A DNA stretch of 64,000 bases, from contig NZ_KV917380.1 in assembly GCF_002019765.1 (NCBI RefSeq), positions 424,707-488,706 on the forward strand, in the 5' to 3' direction. The stretch comes from Shouchella oshimensis (GTDB lineage Bacteria; Bacillota; Bacilli; Bacillales; Bacillaceae_D). Positions 34,392-42,955 of this stretch are shown in pieces. Below the pieces are notes generated by a model, which saw only the letters and a program-made list of their open reading frames with translations, had not been told where the DNA came from and did no database searches. The translations under genes were made by a program, and so were the position numbers. The stretch's first letter is position 1. Each line of letters opens with the position of its first letter.

Positions 34392-36137
34392 ATGAAGACG
34401 ATAGTGGATTGTCCTAGACCGAAATTTGTTAGGCAAGAGTGGGAGCTACTAAATGGCCAATGGGCATTTGGTTTTGACGATGAAAATGTAGGTCTGAAGC
34501 AGCGATGGTTTCAAGGAAATAAACTAAATCAAACGATTGCCGTTCCTTTTACGTATGAAACGAAACAAAGTGGAATTCAAGACGAACAGTTTCATCCAGT
34601 TGTTTGGTATGAGCGTCATATAAAAATTGCTGAAGAGAATAAGAAGAAACAGGTTCTTCTTCATTTCCAAGCAAGCGATTACAAAACAACGGTTTGGATA
34701 AATGGTTGCTATGCTGGAGTGCATGAAGGCGGCTACACGTCATTTTCGTTTGACATCACTCCCTATTTAGTAGAAGCACATACACAGCAAGTGACCGTGC
34801 GGGTAGAAGATAGTATGAGTACGGACCAACCGAGAGGGAAGCAGCGCTGGATTGGTGAAAATTTTGGCTGCTGGTATGTTCAAACAACAGGTATTTGGCA
34901 ATCAGTATGGATTGAATATGTGAACAAGCACCATTTAAATAAAGTGGAGATCCAGCCAGATTTAGATGAACAAACGGTAAGCTTTGCATACGACCTTCGT
35001 GGTGGCGTTGCAGGAATCGAAATTGAAACGATCATCACGTTTAAAGGATATGAAGTACGACGGTTTACGTTGACACCTGAACGAGAAGAGACCCTCTTTA
35101 ACGTTGATTTAGCGTCAGCCATTCATGAATGGCGTGTAGCCGTCTGGTCACCAGAGCAACCAAATTTATATGAAGTCGCCTTTGTTGTTCGAAAAGATGG
35201 ACAAGAGGTAGATCAGGTGCACTCTTATTTTGGGCTTCGAAAAATTTCAATAAAAAATGGACATGTTTTGTTAAATAATCGTCCTATTTATCAAAAGCTC
35301 ATTCTCGATCAAGGTTATTGGAAAGATAGTCATTTGACCCCTCCTTCTCTTGAAGCTCTTGAAGAAGATATTGATGCGATTAAAGCATTAGGTTTCAACG
35401 GCATTCGTAAACATCAAAAGATTGAAGATGAACGATTCTATGCTCTATGCGACCAAAAAGGGTTGCTTGTGTGGGCAGAAATGCCATCCTCTTATTCTTA
35501 TTCAAGGAAAGCCGTGAAAGCGTTTACTAAAGAATGGCTAGATGTGGTTGAGCAACTCGCTCATTATCCATCTATTGTGACATGGGTTCCGTTTAACGAG
35601 TCATGGGGTGTTGGGCAAATCTTCACAAATACGCAGCAACAAGCCTTCACTGAAAGTATTTACTATGGAACCAAAGCGATCGATGCGACGAGACCGGTCA
35701 TTGTCAATGATGGCTGGGAGCATACGGTATCAGACATTATTACGCTTCACGACTATGAAGAATTTGCAGACCGTTTAATCAAGCGCTATCAAGATCAGAG
35801 CGCTGTTTTAGGAAACGCGTACCCTCATAACAATGATAAATATGCGTTTGCAGAAGGTTATCAATACAAAGGGCAACCGGTCATCATTAGTGAATATGGT
35901 GGCATTGCTTTTACAACAGAGGATGGCTGGGGATATGGAAATCAAGTAAAGTCTGAAAAAGACTTTTTAGCTCGTTACGAAAGTATAACTGATGCTATAA
36001 AAGCCCTCCCTTATGTAAGCGGTTATTGTTATACCCAGATTACCGATGTCCAACAGGAAGTAAACGGGTTGCTTGATGAAAATCGAAAACCAAAAATGAA
36101 AATGGACAAAATAAAAGCGCTAAACGATAAAGCATAA
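34392..36137 (+). CDS. Glycoside hydrolase family 2 (beta-galactosidase/beta-glucuronidase type)
   Basis: A 581-residue cytoplasmic enzyme, short compared with LacZ and close to beta-glucuronidase size. Order: jelly-roll sugar-binding domain (about 14-170; WELLNGQWAFGFDD, VPFTYETKQSGI, VWINGCYAGVHEGGYTSF), immunoglobulin-like domain (about 180-285), TIM barrel (about 290-575). Catalytic acid/base Glu403 in PFNESWG; nucleophile Glu501 in ISEYGG. Start ATG with AAGGGAG 9 bases upstream. It probably cleaves a glycoside imported by the adjacent ABC system. Precise specificity cannot be read. Confidence 0.9.
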   Translation: MKTIVDCPRPKFVRQEWELLNGQWAFGFDDENVGLKQRWFQGNKLNQTIAVPFTYETKQSGIQDEQFHPVVWYERHIKIAEENKKKQVLLHFQASDYKTTVWINGCYAGVHEGGYTSFSFDITPYLVEAHTQQVTVRVEDSMSTDQPRGKQRWIGENFGCWYVQTTGIWQSVWIEYVNKHHLNKVEIQPDLDEQTVSFAYDLRGGVAGIEIETIITFKGYEVRRFTLTPEREETLFNVDLASAIHEWRVAVWSPEQPNLYEVAFVVRKDGQEVDQVHSYFGLRKISIKNGHVLLNNRPIYQKLILDQGYWKDSHLTPPSLEALEEDIDAIKALGFNGIRKHQKIEDERFYALCDQKGLLVWAEMPSSYSYSRKAVKAFTKEWLDVVEQLAHYPSIVTWVPFNESWGVGQIFTNTQQQAFTESIYYGTKAIDATRPVIVNDGWEHTVSDIITLHDYEEFADRLIKRYQDQSAVLGNAYPHNNDKYAFAEGYQYKGQPVIISEYGGIAFTTEDGWGYGNQVKSEKDFLARYESITDAIKALPYVSGYCYTQITDVQQEVNGLLDENRKPKMKMDKIKALNDKA

Positions 36138-36222
36138 GAATAAACGGACGTTTGCGATCGACGCAAAATCTTGTCGTAAGGATAATAGGTTCCGTATACC
36201 CTATTATAAAGGGGTGATGCAG

Positions 36223-36684
36223 GTGAAACGCTGGCTGCTTCTTGTTGCTTTTATTGGGGGGCTCGCATGTCTCTCAATGAATCTATTCTTTTACTACGAC
36301 GAGCGTTCGTTAGAAAGTCTCATTTACTATAATGAAGATGATGTGATGATTATAGCTGTAACCACAGACATAACAAAGGGTGAACAAGCAAATGGCTATG
36401 AATTTTACCTTGAAAATCGTGAACAAATGGAAGAGTTAATGGCGTTTCTTTCTACTTATCAGGTAAAGCGTGTGACGCAAAACCATTACCAAAGGCAGCT
36501 CTTATATGGAACACAGCAACAAATCTTTGTCAGTCATTATTCTCATACACCCTCTGTTGCTTTTATAGGCGAAGCAGGTGTTCATTTAGTGGATGACGGT
36601 ACGTATCAAGTCACGAATGGACCCATTGATATGAAATGGCTGGCTGAGTTTGTTGATAAGAAAAAAGAGAGGAACCCAGAGTAG
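36223..36684 (+). CDS. Hypothetical membrane-anchored protein
   Basis: A 153-residue protein: one N-terminal transmembrane segment (about 4-24, WLLLVAFIGGLACLSMNLFF) and a mixed alpha/beta extracytoplasmic domain rich in Tyr and Gln. GTG 36223 is chosen because AAAGGGGTGA lies 4-6 bases before it; the upstream GTG/ATG overlap that site. I do not recognise the family. It follows the GH2 gene after 85 bases and precedes the OYE gene by 63 bases; whether they share a transcript is unclear. Confidence 0.65.
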   Translation: MKRWLLLVAFIGGLACLSMNLFFYYDERSLESLIYYNEDDVMIIAVTTDITKGEQANGYEFYLENREQMEELMAFLSTYQVKRVTQNHYQRQLLYGTQQQIFVSHYSHTPSVAFIGEAGVHLVDDGTYQVTNGPIDMKWLAEFVDKKKERNPE

Positions 36685-36747
36685 GTTTAACATTAATCGA
36701 CAAAAGGAAAGGGAGGTTAGCAAACGTTATTAGAAAGTAGGGAGTCG

Positions 36748-37902
36748 ATGTCGATGTTAAATGAAAAAGAACTCTTGCTAAATCAAGGAACGATTGGGAA
36801 TCACATTTTCAAAAATCGCTACATTGTGGCGCCAATGACACGTGTGTCCTCTTCTCAAAATGGAAAGCCAAACGAGACAGTCCACCGTTATTACGAACGT
36901 TTTGCAAAAGGTGGGTTCTCTGCCATTATTTCAGAAGGAATTTATCCAGATACCGAACATAGTCAAGGGTATGAGTGCCAGCCTGGCTTAGCTACTCATG
37001 AACAAATGGAAGCTTGGAAACCCATCGTCGAGACAATTCATGAAAATCGAAGCTTATTCATTGCTCAACTCATGCACGCAGGGGCTCAGTCCCAAGGAAA
37101 TGCCTATACGAATGAGACTGTGGCCCCAAGCGTATTCACACCACCCAGCGATAAAGTGGCTCTATATGGTGGACAAGGATCTTTCCCTGAGGCACGCCCG
37201 CTTTCAATCGAGGAGATAGAGCAAATTAAAAAAGGATTTGTTCAAGCTGCTCGACGGGCGCAAGAAGCAGGGTTTGATGGCATCGAGTTACATGGAGCGA
37301 ATGGTTATTTGCTTGATCAGTTTCTTTCAGAAGGAAGTAACCAACGTGGGGATGCTTATGGTGGTTCTATTGAAAATCGGCTCAAACTGATTGTTGATCT
37401 GATTACAGAAGTTCGAGAAGCCGTTGGAGCTACGATGTTGCTTGGCGTGAGAATTTCACAAATGAAAGCGACGGACCCTTCTTATAAATGGGAGGGCGGC
37501 GAGGCAGAGGCAGCTACACTCTTCTCAGCTTTAGGAGAAACAGACATTGATTATATTCATTTGTCTGAGCGTGATGCGAAAATCCCGGCATTTGGAAATG
37601 ACTCCATGCTTATGTCAGAAGTTGCGAAGCGCTATTCGAATAAGCCAATTATTGCGTGTGGAAGTCTTGAAAATCCAGCTGAAGCTGCGAAGCTAATTGC
37701 CATTGAACAGTGTGACTTTATCGCATTAGGTAGACAAGCACTTGTTCAGCCTGATTTTCCGAATCGCTTTGATCAGGGAGAACCTCTGATGGAAGTGAGT
37801 CATGTGAAGCACATATTATCCGACAATACAACCCCGGCTGCTGCTATATCAGAAGAGGAATTGAAGATGGACGTAATTAAAAATGAAGAAGTAACACAAT
37901 GA
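36748..37902 (+). CDS. NADH:flavin oxidoreductase, Old Yellow Enzyme family
   Basis: A 384-residue FMN-dependent TIM-barrel reductase. NRYIVAPMTRVSS (about 24-36) begins the barrel; GFDGIELHGANGYLLDQF (about 180-197) carries the substrate-binding His/Asn pair of the HGAN motif; SNQRGDAYGGSIENR (about 201-215) is the family signature; GRQALVQPDFPNR near the C-terminus binds FMN phosphate. It reduces alpha,beta-unsaturated carbonyls or nitro compounds with NAD(P)H. The stop codon TGA is completed by the first two bases of the repeat element that follows, so the final residues may be a product of that insertion. Confidence 0.92.
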   Translation: MSMLNEKELLLNQGTIGNHIFKNRYIVAPMTRVSSSQNGKPNETVHRYYERFAKGGFSAIISEGIYPDTEHSQGYECQPGLATHEQMEAWKPIVETIHENRSLFIAQLMHAGAQSQGNAYTNETVAPSVFTPPSDKVALYGGQGSFPEARPLSIEEIEQIKKGFVQAARRAQEAGFDGIELHGANGYLLDQFLSEGSNQRGDAYGGSIENRLKLIVDLITEVREAVGATMLLGVRISQMKATDPSYKWEGGEAEAATLFSALGETDIDYIHLSERDAKIPAFGNDSMLMSEVAKRYSNKPIIACGSLENPAEAAKLIAIEQCDFIALGRQALVQPDFPNRFDQGEPLMEVSHVKHILSDNTTPAAAISEEELKMDVIKNEEVTQ

Positions 37903-38140
37903 GGCTGGGACATAACTAACAGTAGTATTTGAAAAGAGTAGCACCGCTACAGGAGAATCCTTAACGACCTCAGCCTCCTCCGTGGAAAACCGCCACTCCA
38001 GGGTCTTCAGACACGTGCTGATCCCCCAGGATTCTTCGGATTCTCCTTCCGCTAATGTTCATATAAAACAAACGACGAACGTTCCTATTTTCAGGAATGT
38101 TCGTCATTTTGGTCTGTCTATCTACTTTTGTCCCAGCCTC
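37901..38140. repeat. Structured inverted-repeat-bounded element, copy 2 (240 bp)
   Basis: Ends GAGGCTGGGACA (37901-37912) and TGTCCCAGCCTC (38129-38140) are perfect inverted repeats. Same orientation as copy 1 but with a deletion of about 23 bases after GAAAAGA and a shortened segment after GAGAATCC. The arms GGAGAATCC (37952-37960) / GGATTCTCC (38038-38046) and GACGAACGTTCCT (38074-38086) / AGGAATGTTCGTC (38093-38105) are kept unchanged. It fills the whole gap between two convergent genes. Confidence 0.9.
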
Positions 38141-38580
38141 TACGTGTGTACGCTTCGATTTAAAGACATGGTTTCAACTCGCTCATTTTGCTCTTTAACT
38201 GTAAAGCCAAACGATTCATAGAGCGGTTTAGCTCGACTGCCTTTAAAAATTTTTAATGAAATCTCACGTTTGTCTTTGTAGTGCTCAACAACATGCTGAA
38301 AAACAGCACGACCCATTCCGTTCCCTTGAAACGATGGTTCAATATAAAAGTTCTTTAATTCAACATAATCGTTGTGTTCAATGATTCCAATACATCCAAT
38401 TGTACCTACCTCATCTACTTTAATTAAATAGATATGCTCAGGGTGGAAGTTCTCTTCAAAACGTTTAAAAACACGTTCATAAGGGAGTTGAAGCCGATCG
38501 AAATCCGCTTGTAATACGTTCATTCTTAATTGTGCTAAATAGGGTTTATCTGAGTAGCTACTTTGACTCAATGTGAACAT
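38140..38580 (-). CDS. GNAT family N-acetyltransferase
   Basis: A 146-residue GNAT protein. Motif A: VELKNFYIEPSFQGNGMGRAVFQHVVEHY (about 79-107; Q-x-x-G-x-G acetyl-CoA loop), motif B KPLYESFGFTVKEQN (about 122-136). ATG 38580 is chosen; AAAGGAGG lies inside the end of the upstream ASCH gene, 4 bases away, suggesting coupled translation. The stop codon TAG uses the last base of the repeat element. Acceptor unknown. Confidence 0.85.
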   Translation of the reverse strand: MFTLSQSSYSDKPYLAQLRMNVLQADFDRLQLPYERVFKRFEENFHPEHIYLIKVDEVGTIGCIGIIEHNDYVELKNFYIEPSFQGNGMGRAVFQHVVEHYKDKREISLKIFKGSRAKPLYESFGFTVKEQNERVETMSLNRSVHT

Positions 38581-38584
38581 TTGT

Positions 38585-39073
38585 TTAAACGGATACCTCC
38601 TTTGCTTCGTTTTTATACACAAGCTTTAGCCATTCGTATACAACTAAATCGTTCTCTTGAAACGTTAGCCCTAACGTAGGTGCCAACTGAGAAAAGAAGG
38701 GTTCGTGAACTTCTTTCCAATAGGCAAGGGTTTGATCCCCTTCTCCTTCTGCGTAGGCGTGTTTCTCAGTCATTTCGTTATAAGGTAGGATATCCACTTT
38801 AATGGTCTGCATAATTGCCTGAGCAACACCGTTTCCATCTAAAATAATGTTCCACTGCCCTTTAACTGGTAAAGGTTCATTTTCTTTTTCATAGGCGTCA
38901 TAATAAGAGGAAGTACCTTGTTTCTTTCCTTCTAGCACGAGCTTGCATAAGTCATCTGCCATCTCTTTTGTACCATCGCCAAAAGCCCACGCTATGTACG
39001 TAGATTGAGAAAATTGAGGGTGTTGAGATGTAAAAGCGTTCCACATTTCTTGAATAGACGAATGTTCAGTCAT
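38585..39073 (-). CDS. ASCH domain-containing protein
   Basis: A 162-residue protein of COG4405: W-rich N-terminus, GKKQGTSSYYDAYEKENEPLPVKGQWNIILDGNG (about 50-85) with the Gly-Lys-x-x-(G)T-x-S motif of ASCH domains, a beta-barrel fold related to PUA that may bind RNA or act on nucleoside derivatives. Function is not established. GGGAG precedes the ATG. Operon with the downstream acetyltransferase. Confidence 0.85.
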   Translation of the reverse strand: MTEHSSIQEMWNAFTSQHPQFSQSTYIAWAFGDGTKEMADDLCKLVLEGKKQGTSSYYDAYEKENEPLPVKGQWNIILDGNGVAQAIMQTIKVDILPYNEMTEKHAYAEGEGDQTLAYWKEVHEPFFSQLAPTLGLTFQENDLVVYEWLKLVYKNEAKEVSV

Positions 39074-39181
39074 CGCAAAAACTCCCTTTCTAACTGTGTT
39101 TGACCATTGTATATATGGTTTAGTTTACCATGAATGGATCGGTGATTAGAAACAGGACAGATGAAAAGAGAGGGGTGCCTA

Positions 39182-39420
39182 ATGAACTGTCTTTTTTGTG
39201 AAATCAGTCAGAGTCGTCAGGATGCTAAAATCATTTATGAAGATGAGCATTGCCTGGCGATACAACCAGGACATACCCTCGTGATCCCGAAGGAACATGT
39301 GACAGATATTCATCAACTAGAGACATCCACTTGATGAAAGTATTGAGAGAACGAAGTCGACATCTTCAAAGCATGCTAAACCCGAAAAAAGTAGGTATGG
39401 CGATTGTAGAATCGTTTTAA
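39182..39420 (+). pseudogene. Broken HIT-family hydrolase gene
   Basis: The start MNCLFCEISQ with GAGGGGTG before it, then IIYEDEHCLAIQPGHTLVIPKEHV, is a HIT protein lacking the usual 8-10 residues between LAI and GHTLV. The frame stops at TGA 39332-39334; the next frame continues LMKVLRERSRHLQSMLNPKK and VGMAIVESF, then stops at 39420, just before the HxHxH triad would appear. So there are an internal deletion, a frameshift and loss of the catalytic end. No functional nucleotide hydrolase can be made. It shares a terminator with the convergent MFS gene. Confidence 0.85.
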
Positions 39421-39423
39421 CAA

Positions 39424-39466
39424 AGAAAGTCTACCGGCTGTGCAATTCCGGTAGACTTTCTTTTTA
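39424..39466. terminator. Bidirectional terminator at the HIT remnant
   Basis: GAAAGTCTACCGG...CCGGTAGACTTTC followed by TTTTTA. Confidence 0.88.
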
Positions 39467-40639
39467 TTCGTATAATGCTTTATCTTCCACTTTGCTAGTA
39501 ATGATGGTTAAAACAAGTCCAAACAGGATGATACCACCAGCTACAAATGTAATCATCGTAAAGCTGTATCCCATATTGAGGAAGAGGGTACCAAGGCTAG
39601 CTCCAAGAGCATTCGCAACATTGAAAATCGATGCAGCAATTGTTCCTGATAGCATCGGTGCTTCTTTTGCTGCTAAAATCACTTTTGCGTTTAGTAATGG
39701 TGTCGTTCCAAACGTTCCGGCCCCGAATAGAAAGCAGCTTACAATTGCAAGCACAGGACTTTGCAGAAGGAATGTAAATGCAAATAAGACGACGGCTAGT
39801 GCTACGAGAGAAGCCATTAATGTTTTTGTTAATAAGCGTGGAGACACACGCCCAGATGTGAAATTACCGATAACGGCTCCTAGACCGAAAAAGAATAGTC
39901 CGAGTGTCACACCAGGAACGCCAAATCCAGCAAATTCACGTAACATTGGCTCTTTAAACGTATATGCCGTAAAAACACCGGAGAAGCCAAAGACGATGAT
40001 AGCAAGAACCCATAAGACGTTTTTGTTCGCCAATGCTTTTAACTCTGATCTCAAATGAGGTGTGACAGTTTGTTTTTCATTCGGAACAAAAAGAAGCAAC
40101 CCTATTAAAACGAGTGTTCCTAATAATACTAAAAACCAAAACACTAAGCGCCAGTCTACCAATCCGCCAATAAAGGAACCAAAGGGCACACCAATCATAA
40201 TGGCAATAGTTAACCCACCTTGCACAATGGCGATGGCCTGTGTTCGTTTTTCTGGCAGTGACATGTTAATAGCCATCATCATGGCAAGACCAAAAAATGG
40301 TGCATGCATGGTAGCGGACAGTAGCCTTGATAACAACAATACTTCAAAAGTTGGCGCTGTAGCGGCAATGATATTACTAATAACAAAAAGCGCCGTTAGC
40401 CCTATAAGCAATGGTTTTGGTGGATACTTAATGGTAATGATGCGCAAGAGAGGCCCAAAGACAGCTACGCTAATGGCGTATACACTTAACAATAGTCCAG
40501 TTGTCGACACAGCCACGTCTAAATCACGTGCGAATTCGGTTAATAAACCAGTGACGACGTATTCTGTCATTCCTATGGCGAAAGTACCTAGCATAAAAAT
40601 AGTTAATACAATGCGATGATTGTTCATAAAACGTAACAT
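39464..40639 (-). CDS. MFS transporter, DHA1 family (AraJ-like efflux)
   Basis: A 391-residue protein with 12 predicted transmembrane helices. GTFAIGMTEYVVTGLLTEFARDL (about 17-40) is the hallmark of the AraJ/YdhP/SotB group of drug and sugar efflux permeases; RLLSATMHAPFFGLAMMMA follows in helix 4. Two ATG codons start the frame (residues 1 and 5); GGAGG lies upstream of the first. No regulator is adjacent. Substrate unknown. Confidence 0.88.
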   Translation of the reverse strand: MLRFMNNHRIVLTIFMLGTFAIGMTEYVVTGLLTEFARDLDVAVSTTGLLLSVYAISVAVFGPLLRIITIKYPPKPLLIGLTALFVISNIIAATAPTFEVLLLSRLLSATMHAPFFGLAMMMAINMSLPEKRTQAIAIVQGGLTIAIMIGVPFGSFIGGLVDWRLVFWFLVLLGTLVLIGLLLFVPNEKQTVTPHLRSELKALANKNVLWVLAIIVFGFSGVFTAYTFKEPMLREFAGFGVPGVTLGLFFFGLGAVIGNFTSGRVSPRLLTKTLMASLVALAVVLFAFTFLLQSPVLAIVSCFLFGAGTFGTTPLLNAKVILAAKEAPMLSGTIAASIFNVANALGASLGTLFLNMGYSFTMITFVAGGIILFGLVLTIITSKVEDKALYE

Positions 40640-40860
40640 AAATCTTCACTCCTCCCGCGCTTTTCTTTTCTCACAAACAAGTTCCTAAGATACAGGAAGA
40701 AAAGAGGAATGTCTAGCCATTTGATTAAAAAAGGAGAGACTCCTAAAATGAGATCGCTTTCAAGATAGGATTGGGAAACCATTTGCACAGGTATAGACGA
40801 TGTGAGTCATTCATATATACAAGGGAAAGGTTCAGATTTATGAAGTAGGAGGCGCTAAAC
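40640..40860. other. Divergent regulatory region
   Basis: 221 bases between the MFS gene and the GH13 gene. Contains the cre-like site reported separately and an AGGAGG before the GTG start; I see no clear promoter pair. Confidence 0.4.
40749..40762 (+). promoter_or_regulatory. cre-like site upstream of the GH13 gene
   Basis: TGAGATCGCTTTCA differs from TGNAANCGNWNNCA at one position (G for A). Confidence 0.45.
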
Positions 40861-42411
40861 GTGAGAAAACGAATCGCATGGATCGCTCCAATCGTTTTCA
40901 TGAGCGGCTGTACGGACGCTTTTCCTGGGGAGGAAGAGGCAATGAAGTGGTCAAAAGAAACACCTTTCGTAGAAGACGCAGAAAGTCGGGTATATTATGA
41001 AATATTTGTGCGAGCGTTTGCAGACGGAGATGGAGACGGTATCGGTGATTTAAAAGGAGCGACGAATAAGCTTGATTATTTACAAGATCTTGGCATAAAC
41101 GGGATATGGCTCATGCCTATTAATCCATCGCCGAGTTATCATGGGTATGACGTAACGAATTATACAGATGTACATCCTGATTATGGATCGGTAGAAGACA
41201 TGAAAACATTCGTAGAGGAAGCCCACAATCGTGGCATTGACGTTATCATTGATTTCGTTATGAATCACAGTTCCTCTGAACACCCATGGTTTCAGAAGGC
41301 ATTAGCAGGAGATGAGCCGTATCGTGATTATTATGTTTGGAGTGACGAATCAACAAATCTTAATCAAGTAGGAGATTGGCAACAGCCTGTTTGGCATGGA
41401 GAGGGCGAGCCAAAGTATGAAGGTGTTTTTTGGCACGGTATGCCTGACATGAATTTCGCTAACCCACAGGTAATGGATGAATTTAAAGAAGCAAGCCAAT
41501 TTTGGTTAGAGGAAGTGGGGATCGATGGGTTTCGATTAGACGCAGCCAAATACTTATATAGTGCTTATCAATTGGAGGATCATCATGAAGAGAACGTTGC
41601 CTTATGGAAGGATTTCAATGCTCATGTGAAAGGGATTAAACCTCATACCATGCTGGTTGGTGAGGTATGGGATAGTGCGTCAGTGGTAGGACAGTACCTA
41701 CAAGGGCTTGATAGTGGGTTTAACTTTGATTTATCTAGTCGTATTCTTTCCTCTGTTCAGCAAGAAAGGGATACGGGAATTGCCTCAGGGTTGGAAAAAG
41801 TGCGAAATCATTTTTCATCTGTTGCAGAAGGGTATGTAGATAGTACCTTTTTAACGAACCATGATATTGATCGTGTGATGAGTCAGCTTAACGGAAATGA
41901 AGAACACGCGAAAATGGCTGCTTCTCTCTTGCTCACACTGCCGGGAAACCCCTATCTTTATTATGGTGAAGAAGTGGGGCTTGAAGGAATGAAGCCAGAT
42001 GAACATATTCGGGAGCCGATGATATGGAAGAAAGATAAAAGTCCTGAAGAGACAACATGGATTGAACGTCGCTATAGTACGAATCGAGAGAAAGTCGCAG
42101 TAGAAGCTCAACTGGAAAATGAAGATTCTTTGCTTCATCATTATAGAGAAATAATAGCAGTAAGACGAAGTCACCCTCTATTAATGGATGGTGAGGTGAA
42201 GGTCTCTGAAATAAAAAAAGAGGGGCTTGTTGCGTTTGAGCGCGTATTCGATAAAGAGAGCGTCCTTGTAATGCATAACTTAACAGGAGAAGGAGTGAAT
42301 GTACAACTGCCAGAACAATGGGTAGATGTATATTATCGGAATGGCGATTTGGAACAGGATGGGCAAAGCGTTCAGTTGGCACCTTATTCAACCGTCGTCT
42401 TTAGTCAATGA
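40861..42411 (+). CDS. Lipoprotein alpha-glucosidase/alpha-amylase (GH13)
   Basis: A 516-residue surface enzyme: signal 1-16, lipobox FMSGC. GH13 barrel begins YYEIFVRAFADGDGDGIGDL (calcium-binding DxDxDG loop). Catalytic residues: nucleophile Asp227 (GFRLDAAKY), acid/base Glu268 (LVGEVWD), transition-state Asp335 (TNHDIDR); also VMNHSS. A short beta-sandwich ends the protein. It would cut starch-derived oligosaccharides outside the cell and feed the MdxEFG-type importer two genes away. GTG start with AGGAGG 7 bases upstream. Confidence 0.93.
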   Translation: MRKRIAWIAPIVFMSGCTDAFPGEEEAMKWSKETPFVEDAESRVYYEIFVRAFADGDGDGIGDLKGATNKLDYLQDLGINGIWLMPINPSPSYHGYDVTNYTDVHPDYGSVEDMKTFVEEAHNRGIDVIIDFVMNHSSSEHPWFQKALAGDEPYRDYYVWSDESTNLNQVGDWQQPVWHGEGEPKYEGVFWHGMPDMNFANPQVMDEFKEASQFWLEEVGIDGFRLDAAKYLYSAYQLEDHHEENVALWKDFNAHVKGIKPHTMLVGEVWDSASVVGQYLQGLDSGFNFDLSSRILSSVQQERDTGIASGLEKVRNHFSSVAEGYVDSTFLTNHDIDRVMSQLNGNEEHAKMAASLLLTLPGNPYLYYGEEVGLEGMKPDEHIREPMIWKKDKSPEETTWIERRYSTNREKVAVEAQLENEDSLLHHYREIIAVRRSHPLLMDGEVKVSEIKKEGLVAFERVFDKESVLVMHNLTGEGVNVQLPEQWVDVYYRNGDLEQDGQSVQLAPYSTVVFSQ

Positions 42412-42446
42412 AAAAAACCAGCTACATACTCGTAGCTGGTTTTTTA
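42411..42446. terminator. Bidirectional terminator
   Basis: AAAAAACCAGCTAC-ATACTC-GTAGCTGGTTTTTT between convergent genes. Confidence 0.92.
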
Positions 42447-42884
42447 ATGATGGAGTTTCTTTTTTAATTGATCGACGTGCTCACGTTGTTCATCAATGAT
42501 ACGATGAACGAGCTGTAAACTCTCTTCGTCCAAACCTTGTCGGGCAATTTTTTCAGACATCCGAATACCGTACATATTTTCGCCTTTGATGGCGTGTTTA
42601 AGAATGTCCTCCTCACCATGGGGACGATCAAACAGTTCACCCAGCCAGCGTTGAATGGTTCCCATAGTGCCTTCACTTTTAACAGGTACACCATCAAGAG
42701 CTTCAATACGGGCGGCGAGTAAGGAAGCGTGTCTTTCCAAATCATGATGAATGGCAGTCATCGTGTCGTATAAGGATGACTCTTCTGAAAGGTGTTCTAA
42801 AAAGTGATCGTATGAGTGAATTCCCATATACTGCCCTTCTAACAACTGATTTAATGTTTTCACTTCGTGTGCATCCATGTGCAT
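42444..42884 (-). CDS. Ferritin-like domain protein (DUF2383-type)
   Basis: A 146-residue four-helix protein. Acidic/His residues spaced as in ferritin-like folds: LLEGQYMGIHSYDHFL (about 14-29), TAIHHDLERHASLL (43-56), KGENMYGIRMSEKI (100-113) and IIDEQREHVDQLKKKL (128-143). Members of this group are about 150 residues and of unknown role, sometimes stress-linked. Start: first ATG, with AAGGGG about 9 bases upstream; a second ATG two codons later is possible. It lies between the GH13 gene and the maltodextrin permeases but on the same strand as the latter, 72 bases downstream. Confidence 0.75.
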   Translation of the reverse strand: MHMDAHEVKTLNQLLEGQYMGIHSYDHFLEHLSEESSLYDTMTAIHHDLERHASLLAARIEALDGVPVKSEGTMGTIQRWLGELFDRPHGEEDILKHAIKGENMYGIRMSEKIARQGLDEESLQLVHRIIDEQREHVDQLKKKLHH

Positions 42885-42955
42885 TGCGCGTTAGCCCCTT
42901 CTACCATCCTTTTTCTTAGTAGTATGGAATTTACATGAAGTCTATGCACCTGCCA

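Noticed and set aside
39492-40619. Long plus-strand frames opposite the MFS gene at 39464-40639
   Set aside because: Composition is that of an antisense shadow; the minus-strand frame has clear MFS helices and a ribosome site.
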